Made by a program: the position numbers and the translations under genes. Under the pieces are notes generated by a model, which made no database searches, was not told where the DNA came from, and worked only from the letters and a program-made list of their open reading frames with translations. A stretch of 33,440 nucleotides of DNA from an uncultured Eubacteriales bacterium (lineage in GTDB: Bacteria; Bacillota; Clostridia; Lachnospirales; Lachnospiraceae): NCBI GenBank assembly GCA_900315305.1, contig OMYS01000019.1, positions 1 to 33,440 on the forward strand, read 5' to 3'. Below are positions 23,725-30,022 of this stretch, piece by piece (the stretch's first letter is position 1; each line of letters begins with the position of its first letter).

Positions 23725-23751
23725 GTGCGCATAACAAGAAAGGGGAAGCTT

Positions 23752-24657
23752 GTGAACGTTGTACAGGAAAATGCGGTGCCGGTCAGCTCCGGCACACCGC
23801 TTAAGAAATATGTATTCCGATTGATTCCGGTCACGCTGGAGCATAAGCTCGTTGACTCGAAGAACAGGCACGAGGAGCTCCTGCACTGGCAGGATGAGAT
23901 CGAGGTGATCCGGATTCGCCGCGGTGAAATCCACTGCCACGTCAACGACTCGGACTTTCTGCTCCATCCGGGCGAGGTCTGCTTCATTAATTATGAGCAG
24001 ATGCACCGGGTCTACAACCTGGAGAAGCTCGCTTGCGACATGGACGTCCTTACGGTCAAGACGACTCTCCTTGCGCAGGAGTCGGCTCTCTATAATAAGT
24101 ATGTGAAGCCGGTCATCAGCGACCGGGACTTTGCCCATGTGCAGATGAGCGGGCGGAACAGCTGCGCGAGACTCATTTCCGCCTTTTTCGATCAGCTCTA
24201 TGACCTTGCGCGCACGCAGTCGGACGGCTTTGAGCTCGATATGATCGGATATATCTTTCTCATGTTCCGCCAGCTGTACCTCGCCTATCGGTCGCAGGAT
24301 ATGATTCCGGTCACGTACAGCAGCGAGATCTCGCTGCAGCGACGGATGACGGACTATATTTACGAAAATTATGCAAAAAAGATCTCGCTCGACGACATTG
24401 CGTCGGCAGCGGGTGTGAACCGGTCGAAATGCTCGGCGCTGTTCCGAAAATACGCGCAGAAGACACCATTTGAGTTTCTGAACAGCTACCGCCTCGAAAT
24501 GGCGGCAAAGCTCCTTACGGACACGGAGGAGTCTGCGCTCTACATTTCCCAGACATGTGGATTTGCGGGGCAGAGCTATTTTAACCGGATGTTTATGAAG
24601 GAATACGGCGTGACGCCGCTTGAGTGGAGGAAGAAAAATCGTGGAGAGTCAGCTTGA
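23752..24657 (+). CDS. AraC-family transcriptional regulator
   Basis: A 301-residue regulator with an N-terminal cupin-type sensor (HEELLHWQDEIEVIRIRRGEIHCHV, FLLHPGEVCFINYEQMHRV) and a C-terminal pair of AraC helix-turn-helix motifs (KKISLDDIASAAGVNRSKCSALFRKY, then YISQTCGFAGQSYFNRMFMKEYGVTPLEWR). The best start is GTG at 23752, with AAAGGGG at 23739-23745; the upstream GTG at 23725 overlaps the promoter. It overlaps the next gene, a PrsW-like protease, and is divergent from rubrerythrin. The cupin type usually senses a sugar or small metabolite, but the ligand is unknown. Confidence 0.9.
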   Translation: MNVVQENAVPVSSGTPLKKYVFRLIPVTLEHKLVDSKNRHEELLHWQDEIEVIRIRRGEIHCHVNDSDFLLHPGEVCFINYEQMHRVYNLEKLACDMDVLTVKTTLLAQESALYNKYVKPVISDRDFAHVQMSGRNSCARLISAFFDQLYDLARTQSDGFELDMIGYIFLMFRQLYLAYRSQDMIPVTYSSEISLQRRMTDYIYENYAKKISLDDIASAAGVNRSKCSALFRKYAQKTPFEFLNSYRLEMAAKLLTDTEESALYISQTCGFAGQSYFNRMFMKEYGVTPLEWRKKNRGESA

Positions 24658-25624
24658 GAATGAGGAAAATGAAATTCCAGAAGACAGCGGGCACATGAAA
24701 GACTCACTCGATTGTGAAAGCTATGAGAGAAAGGGGCCGATGGAAAACGGAGGACCAGGGGATTCTTCAGGTTGTGTTGATGAAGGAAAGCGAATGGCGA
24801 TCAGTGGGCAGAGCCGAAAACTCGATAAAAAGCGCTTCTGGGTCCTGACCGCGGGTATGATCTGGTTCGTGCTCGGGAGCAGCGATCTGTCGGATCTGTT
24901 CTATATTAACGGGGCGGACAGCCGGGACTACATGGCCGCGGGGCTCGCGTGCCTCATGATGTTGATCTATATTGTGCCGATCGGCATCTTGATGAAATGG
25001 CTTGCGAAGAAGTATTCCGTCAGCCGGAATCTTCTGCTTCTCGCCATTGGCTGCGGCATTTTGATGCCGGGACCGGTTGCGGGCGATGTGAACGACGCGA
25101 TGGACCAGTTCCTGAAATCTGTTCATGCAGGCGGCGCGGCGAGCTGGATCGACTCGCTCGAGGTCGGCTTTGCTGAGGAGCTGATCAAGCTTCTCGTGGC
25201 CGCGATGATTCTCTATGTTCTTAAAAAACGAACCTTTATCAGCTGGCTCATGACCGGCATGAGCGTCGGACTCGGATTCCAGATCAATGAGGATATTTCG
25301 GACATCGTGCCCGTGAAGGTAAAGGATATGTCCCACGTGTTCCCGGACGCATTTGACCGCGTCAGCGTGAGCGCCGCGTCGCACTGGGCGTACACGGCGC
25401 TCACGGCGGCCGGTCTCTGGATGGTCATTTACGGGAAGGGACGGAGAAGAAAGGCGGGCTTCGGCCTCATTTTCTTCGTGATCGCAAACCACTTCCTGTT
25501 TGACTCAGACTTCGGCTCGACGAATCTCGGCTTTGCCGTGATCAGCGCATCACTCCTGCTGGTTCTGGTCTATGTACTCCGTACGTATCGGATAAATACA
25601 AAGTCAGTCGGCAGTTGCGTCTGA
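24641..25624 (+). CDS. PrsW-family intramembrane metalloprotease-like protein
   Basis: A 327-residue protein with a charged, probably cytoplasmic head of about 60 residues, then about eight membrane segments. It carries the PrsW motifs: EELIK (E179-E180, K183), FQINE (F213, E217), H248, and HFLFD (H284, D288). PrsW proteases cut membrane substrates such as the anti-sigma factor RsiW in B. subtilis; other members have unknown targets. The start is uncertain: GTG at 24641 has GGAGG at 24626-24630 and overlaps the AraC gene by 17 bases, implying coupling, but ATG at 24693 or 24794 is possible since the head is poorly conserved. It converges with HxlR, the stops lying 14 bases apart. Confidence 0.78.
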   Translation: MESQLENEENEIPEDSGHMKDSLDCESYERKGPMENGGPGDSSGCVDEGKRMAISGQSRKLDKKRFWVLTAGMIWFVLGSSDLSDLFYINGADSRDYMAAGLACLMMLIYIVPIGILMKWLAKKYSVSRNLLLLAIGCGILMPGPVAGDVNDAMDQFLKSVHAGGAASWIDSLEVGFAEELIKLLVAAMILYVLKKRTFISWLMTGMSVGLGFQINEDISDIVPVKVKDMSHVFPDAFDRVSVSAASHWAYTALTAAGLWMVIYGKGRRRKAGFGLIFFVIANHFLFDSDFGSTNLGFAVISASLLLVLVYVLRTYRINTKSVGSCV

Positions 25625-25638
25625 GGGCTTCATTTGTG

Positions 25639-26013
25639 TCAGAATGTTCCTGCCATGTGCTCACGTCCCCACTGGCAGATCGGGTAGATGACGCCCTTCA
25701 GCGTCTTTCCGCGCTCTGTCAGCGAGTACTCTGTCTTCGGCGGCACGACCGGGTAAACCTCGCGGTGAATGAGGCCGTCCGCTTCGAGCTCGCGGAGCTG
25801 CTGCGTCAGCATCTTGGCTGTCGCATTCGGCATATACTCCTGCAGCTCGTGGAAGCGGAGTACCTTGTCCTCAAAGAGGTGATAGAGAATGATCGCCTTG
25901 TATTTGCCGCCGATCTGGCTGAGCGTCGCCTCGACGGGACAGTAAAATCTTTTCTTCGGCTTCGGAGCGGCTTCCTGCTGCTCCGCATTTTTTATGTCTG
26001 CATTTGTTTTCAT
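25639..26013 (-). CDS. HxlR-family transcriptional regulator
   Basis: A 124-residue winged-helix regulator of the HxlR (DUF24) family. The core is CPVEATLSQIGGKYKAIILYHL, then LRFHELQEYMPNATAKMLTQQLRELEADGLIHREVYPVVPPKTEYSLTERGKTL. C25 in FYCPVE occupies the position of the redox-sensing cysteine found in YodB/HypR-type members, which detect quinones, diamide or hypochlorite. AAAGGAAG precedes the ATG. It is divergent from the DJ-1/PfpI, nitroreductase and flavin-reductase genes, the classic arrangement for an HxlR thiol-stress regulon, and palindromes lie in the shared gap. Confidence 0.93.
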   Translation of the reverse strand: MKTNADIKNAEQQEAAPKPKKRFYCPVEATLSQIGGKYKAIILYHLFEDKVLRFHELQEYMPNATAKMLTQQLRELEADGLIHREVYPVVPPKTEYSLTERGKTLKGVIYPICQWGREHMAGTF

Positions 26014-26051
26014 ATGAAATTCTTCCTTTCCGGGATGCCGTGCATCTCATT

Positions 26052-26095
26052 TATAGTTTCTAAAAGGATACTATATGACAATAAAGTGCGTACTT
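26052..26095. promoter_or_regulatory. inverted repeats in the HxlR/PfpI divergent gap (candidate operator)
   Basis: TATAGT (26052-26057) and ACTATA (26070-26075) form an inverted repeat with a 12-base spacer. A second palindrome, AAGTGCGTACTT (26084-26095), follows. Both lie between the divergent HxlR and PfpI genes, where HxlR family members bind. Confidence 0.45.
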
Positions 26096-26199
26096 CCATT
26101 TAAAAACCGTTTGAGCTATTTTTATCACATGCAGAGGAAATCTGCAAGAGCTTTCCGGAAAACAACGAAAACACATATTACGAACGAGAGGTATATATC

Positions 26200-26877
26200 A
26201 TGAAGAAGATCCTGATTGCAGAGACAAATGAAAACCACTACGGCACAAGTGACAGAGAGACAGGCATCTGGCTCGAGGAGATCACGAGCTTCTATGACGT
26301 TGTGAAGCGCGCGGGCTATGACGTGGACTTCGGCAGCGCGAAGGGCGGCAGCGTTCCGGTCGATCCGGCTTCAAGAGAGGCGGATCCGGATACTATGCGG
26401 ATTTACCGTGATGAGACGTTCCACCGCGAGGCCATTGAGAACACAAAGAAATTTGCTGACCTCAAGGCAGAGGATTATGTCGCGATCTATTTCGGCGGCG
26501 GCCACGGCGCGATGTGGGATTTCCCGGACAACACGGATCTTCAGAAGCTGGCCGAGCAGATCTACGCAAATGGCGGCTACATCACAAGCGTCTGCCACGG
26601 TGAGGCGGGGCTTGTCAACCTGAAGGACGCAAATGGCGAGTATCTCGTGAAGGGAAAGAAGATCAACGGCTTCACTGATGAGGAGGAGAGAATGAACGGC
26701 ACGGACGGCCTGGTTCCGTTCCTCGGCGAGTCAAAGCTGAGAGAGCGCGGCGCAAACTTCGTGAAGGGTAAGGCCTACACAGAGTTTGCAGTCAGCGACG
26801 CGCACTTCATCACAGGACAGAATCCGTTCTCGAGCACAAAGGTCGCGGAGCTTCTCGTGGAAGAGCTGGCTGAATGA
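26200..26877 (+). CDS. DJ-1/PfpI-superfamily protein (Hsp31-like)
   Basis: A 225-residue class I glutamine amidotransferase-like protein of the DJ-1/PfpI group. The nucleophile elbow is SVCHGEAG with C132 and H133, and the acidic partner region is FGGGHGAMWDFPDN, the Hsp31/YDR533-type variant. These proteins act as glyoxalases, deglycases or chaperones under carbonyl and oxidant stress; which applies here is unknown. GAGAGG precedes the ATG. It heads a run with a nitroreductase 33 bases later and is divergent from HxlR. Confidence 0.9.
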   Translation: MKKILIAETNENHYGTSDRETGIWLEEITSFYDVVKRAGYDVDFGSAKGGSVPVDPASREADPDTMRIYRDETFHREAIENTKKFADLKAEDYVAIYFGGGHGAMWDFPDNTDLQKLAEQIYANGGYITSVCHGEAGLVNLKDANGEYLVKGKKINGFTDEEERMNGTDGLVPFLGESKLRERGANFVKGKAYTEFAVSDAHFITGQNPFSSTKVAELLVEELAE

Positions 26878-26910
26878 TTACCATGGATTTTATAAAAGGA
26901 GAATGAGACG

Positions 26911-27432
26911 ATGGCAGATAATTTTATGGAACTTGCAAAGAACAGATTTTCAGTCCGCACATTTACGGACCAGGCCGTTGAGGAGGACAAGCTTGAGAAG
27001 ATCCTCGAGGCAGGCCGGATTGCTCCGACAGCCGCGAACCTCCAGCCGCAGCGAATCTACGTGCTTGAGAGTAAAGAGGCAGTCGCAAAGATGAGCAGCC
27101 TCTCTCGTTGCGTCTACGGCGCGAAGACGGTGCTTCTCTTTACCTATGACAGCAGCGAGGACTGGAAGAATCCGCTTGAGGACGGTATTCATTCCGGCGA
27201 ACAGGACGTCAGCATTGTCGCGACGCACATGATGCTCGAGGCATGGGAGCTCGGCGTTGCCTCCTGCTGGGTCAATGTCTTCCCGAATACAGAGACAGCG
27301 AGAGCCTTCGGTCTCCCGGAAAATGAGAAGCCTGTGCTGATTATGCCGATCGGCTACGCGAGAAAAGGCACGGTGGCATCACCGAAGCATACAAGCAGAA
27401 AGCCGATTAGCGAGACGGTGAAGAGACTGTAA
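26911..27432 (+). CDS. nitroreductase-family protein
   Basis: A 173-residue FMN-dependent nitroreductase-like protein. The N-terminal NRFSVRTFTDQAVEEDKLEKILEAGRIAPTAANLQPQ is the FMN phosphate-binding region (R-S-x-R type), and LEAWELGVASCWVN and the C-terminal PIGYARKG are typical. It uses NAD(P)H to reduce quinones, nitro compounds or similar electron acceptors. AAAAGGAGA precedes the ATG. It lies 33 bases after the PfpI gene, almost certainly in the same operon. Confidence 0.92.
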   Translation: MADNFMELAKNRFSVRTFTDQAVEEDKLEKILEAGRIAPTAANLQPQRIYVLESKEAVAKMSSLSRCVYGAKTVLLFTYDSSEDWKNPLEDGIHSGEQDVSIVATHMMLEAWELGVASCWVNVFPNTETARAFGLPENEKPVLIMPIGYARKGTVASPKHTSRKPISETVKRL

Positions 27433-27434
27433 TT

Positions 27435-27480
27435 ATTAAGCATCCATAGGAAAAACGATGAAATCCGAACGGCGAGCCTG
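27435..27480 (-). repeat. structured repeat, partial copy 5 (right end, reverse)
   Basis: On the minus strand CAGGCTCGCC, TTCGGATTTCATCG and TTTTTCC end in ATGGATGCTTAAT, matching the last 45 or so bases of copies 1-3 with about a fifth of positions changed. The left part is missing. It lies in the gap between the nitroreductase and the flavin reductase-like gene. Confidence 0.6.
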
Positions 27481-27551
27481 CCTTTGCGCAGGACTCAATC
27501 AGGATACCTGGAATAAAGAAGAAATCATAGAATCGAAGAAAGGAATTTATC

Positions 27552-28127
27552 ATGCAGAAGGATATCGGAGGAGTCATGGGGCTGTATCCCATGCCGGTTA
27601 CAATTGTCGGAGTTGTCAGCGAGGGAAGAGTTAATTTCCTTCCGATCGCACATGTCGGTGTCGTTGAGCACGGCCATCTTCTGGTGAGCATCGACAAGAA
27701 CCACACATTTTCAGATGCCGGCATCAAGGAGCATAAGGAGCTGTCCGTCAGCCTGGTCAGCCGGGATATGATGGAGGCCGCCGATTACTGCGGCATCGTC
27801 AAGGGCGCAAAGACAGATAAGTCCGGCGTCTTCCGCTATCACTTCACCGATGATGTGAAATTTGCGCCGGTTCTCGACGATGCGCCGGTCTCGATGGCCT
27901 GCCGCGTTGTGGGTGAGGTTGAGGTCGGAAACTTCACGAACTATATCCTCGAGCCCGTCCACACACTGGTCCAGGAGGAGTGCCTGAATGGCCGCGGAAA
28001 GATCGACTATGAGAAGGTGAACCCGATCCTCTTTGAGTTCCAGAGCGCGCAGTACCTCTCCATCGGCTCCGTGATCGGAAAATGCTGGTCGGTCGGAAAG
28101 AACTGGAAGAGCGCAGAGAAGGACTGA
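27552..28127 (+). CDS. flavin reductase-like domain protein
   Basis: A 191-residue protein of the FMN-binding split-barrel (flavin reductase-like, DIM6/NTAB) family. The start GLYPMPVTIVGVVSEGRVNFLPIAHVGVV and the segment HTFSDAGIKEHKELSVSLVSRDM are typical of the family, as is the central NFTNYILEPVHTLVQEE. It binds flavin and probably transfers electrons to an acceptor. AAAGGA lies before the ATG. It continues the HxlR-linked run after a 119-base gap containing partial repeat copy 5, so cotranscription with the nitroreductase is likely but not certain. Confidence 0.88.
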   Translation: MQKDIGGVMGLYPMPVTIVGVVSEGRVNFLPIAHVGVVEHGHLLVSIDKNHTFSDAGIKEHKELSVSLVSRDMMEAADYCGIVKGAKTDKSGVFRYHFTDDVKFAPVLDDAPVSMACRVVGEVEVGNFTNYILEPVHTLVQEECLNGRGKIDYEKVNPILFEFQSAQYLSIGSVIGKCWSVGKNWKSAEKD

Positions 28128-28279
28128 AGGCATTGCTCTTGATGTCGCGAACGATTTCCTGTGCGAACTGCAATAACTGGGTACATGTATCAAATAGAAT
28201 CCGGATGCAGCTTATGCTCAGAACGTGGTAAAATATCATCAAATATAAATACCGCAGCGTTTGCAGAAGGAGGATTCGA

Positions 28280-29212
28280 GTGAGCGACCTACAATATGTA
28301 ATCATCGGTGCGGGCGGCACAGGAGGCGGCATCGGCGCCTATATGGCGGCGGCCGGAAAGCATGTGACGCTGATCGCCCGCGGCGCGCACCTTGCGGCGC
28401 TTAATACACAGGGGCTTCGCCTCGAGACGACGACCGGTGAGCCGCCGCGTACGATTCCGGTCCGGGCCTTCAGTATGGAAACCTATCCGGAAAATGAGCA
28501 CCCCGATGTCATTTTCGTCTGCGTCAAGGGCTACTCGCTGGAGAGCGTGTATCCGTTCATTTCCCGGATCGCAAAGCCGGAGACGGTTGTCATTCCTGTT
28601 CTCAATATCTATGGGACCGGCGGACGCATGCAGGAGAGACTCCACGGACTTCTTGTGACGGACGGGTGCATCTATATCGCCGCCGAAATCAAGGCACCAG
28701 GCGTGATTTTGATGAAGGGTGATATTCTCCGCGTTGTATACGGAACGCGAAAGCCTGAGGAAATGAGGCCCGTTCTTAAGACTGTGCAGCAGGACCTGAT
28801 TGACAGTGGGATTGACGGCGTGCTCTCGGACAATATCCGGCGCGATGCCCTGCAGAAATTCAGCTATGTTTCGCCGGCGGCGGCCTGCGGACTCTACTAT
28901 GATGTGTCGGCCGGCGAGATGCAAAAAGAAGGGGAAATCCGCGAGACGTTCGCGCTTCTCATCCATGAGATCGATTATCTGGCTTATGCGCAGCAGATCC
29001 GATTTGAGTGCGACATCGTGCAGCGGAACCTCGATATACTCGATCATCTGTCCCCGGAGGCCTCGACCTCGATGCAGCGGGACATCTGGGCCGGGAAACA
29101 GTCGGAGATCGATGGCCTCATTTTCGAGGTCATCCGCACGGCGGACCGCCTCGGCATCAACCTGCCGACATACAGAAAGATCGGCGAGGCGCTGAAGAAG
29201 CGGGGATTCTGA
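28280..29212 (+). CDS. ketopantoate reductase (ApbA/PanE) family protein
   Basis: A 310-residue NADPH-dependent dehydrogenase. The N-terminal Rossmann motif is VIIGAGGTGGGIGAYMA (G-x-G-x-x-G), the NADP segment is VTLIARGAHLAALNTQGLRL, and VIFVCVKGYSLES is the family's VK motif; the C-terminal domain (RRDALQKFSYVSPAAACGLYY, then TSMQRDIWAGKQSEIDG) binds the substrate. The start is GTG at 28280 with AGAAGGAGGA just upstream. Many members reduce 2-ketopantoate for pantothenate synthesis, but paralogues act on other 2-keto acids, and with no pan genes nearby I do not assign panE. It has its own 152-base gap upstream with no clear promoter. Confidence 0.88.
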   Translation: MSDLQYVIIGAGGTGGGIGAYMAAAGKHVTLIARGAHLAALNTQGLRLETTTGEPPRTIPVRAFSMETYPENEHPDVIFVCVKGYSLESVYPFISRIAKPETVVIPVLNIYGTGGRMQERLHGLLVTDGCIYIAAEIKAPGVILMKGDILRVVYGTRKPEEMRPVLKTVQQDLIDSGIDGVLSDNIRRDALQKFSYVSPAAACGLYYDVSAGEMQKEGEIRETFALLIHEIDYLAYAQQIRFECDIVQRNLDILDHLSPEASTSMQRDIWAGKQSEIDGLIFEVIRTADRLGINLPTYRKIGEALKKRGF

Positions 29213-29322
29213 GATCTTGGCGTGAACGATGACGAGCTGGATACAGCCGATGAAGCATTTGTAAATGTGGCGAAAGCTTTCTGCTTTGCTACATTAAAAA
29301 GAATAAGAGCGTGGAGGTTACC

Positions 29323-29856
29323 ATGAAAGAGAAGATCAAAATCAGCGAGTATGCACAGAAAATCACAGAGGCGCTTCCGAGAGGAATTCTCCTGAATACG
29401 AACGGTGAAAAATTCAATTCGATGATTATCGGCTGGGGAGCCCTGGGAACCGTATGGGGAAAACCTGCATTTACAGTTTATGTGCGTGAGCATCGGTACA
29501 CGAAGGCCCAACTCGACAGGACAGGTGAGTTCACGGTCAGTGTCCCGCTTGACAAGCCGGTTCCTTCGATCGCGAGAATCTGCGGCTCCCAGTCGGGAAG
29601 AAATATTGACAAGGTGCAGGCCGCTCATTTGACGCTCGAGGATCCGGAGGCGAACCATACGCCCGGAATCCGGGAATATCCGCTGACCCTCGAGTGCAGA
29701 ATTCTTTATGCGCAGAAGCAGGACCTGTCGCTGCTTCCGGAACACATCGTGAAAACGATGTATCCGCAGGACGTGGACGGATCGAATCCGATGGCAAATC
29801 GTGATCCGCATACAATGTATATTGGAGAGATCGTAGACGCGTATATCATCCGTTGA
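29323..29856 (+). CDS. flavoredoxin-like flavin-binding protein
   Basis: A 177-residue protein of the flavin reductase-like split-barrel family, closer to flavoredoxins: ALPRGILLNTNGEKFNSMIIGWGALGTVWGKPAFTVYVREHRYTK is the FMN-binding core, with FTVSVPLDKPVPSIARICGSQSGR after it. Flavoredoxins carry electrons in anaerobes. ATG at 29323 is supported by GGAGG at 29313-29317; the GTG at 29311 is inside that site. The 110-base gap before it contains an imperfect hairpin (29264-29295) without a T-run. It is followed by a terminator. Confidence 0.88.
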   Translation: MKEKIKISEYAQKITEALPRGILLNTNGEKFNSMIIGWGALGTVWGKPAFTVYVREHRYTKAQLDRTGEFTVSVPLDKPVPSIARICGSQSGRNIDKVQAAHLTLEDPEANHTPGIREYPLTLECRILYAQKQDLSLLPEHIVKTMYPQDVDGSNPMANRDPHTMYIGEIVDAYIIR

Positions 29857-29879
29857 CAGGTTTTACTATAGACGTTTAT

Positions 29880-29923
29880 AAAGCCGGGCGTGCACTGCCT
29901 TCATGGGGTGCATGGCCGGCTTT
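29880..29923 (+). terminator. terminator after the flavoredoxin-like gene
   Basis: A stem of about 15 bases with one mismatch (AAAGCCGG at 29880 against CCGGCTTT ending at 29923, continued inward to TGCA/TGCA) encloses a roughly 14-base loop. The T-tail is short (TTTGTGT). It lies 24 bases after the stop codon. Confidence 0.6.
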
Positions 29924-30022
29924 GTGTATGCAATTAATTTCGTAGGTATTGGCGATGGTTTGTGCTAAACTGAACTTAGCATTAAATTTCATTGTGACTA
30001 TATAAAGGAGCGCTTGATACGT

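Noticed and set aside
29264..29295. Hairpin before the flavoredoxin-like gene as a terminator or riboswitch
   Set aside because: The stem is imperfect, no T-run follows, and there is no recognisable aptamer; mentioned only within the gene entry.
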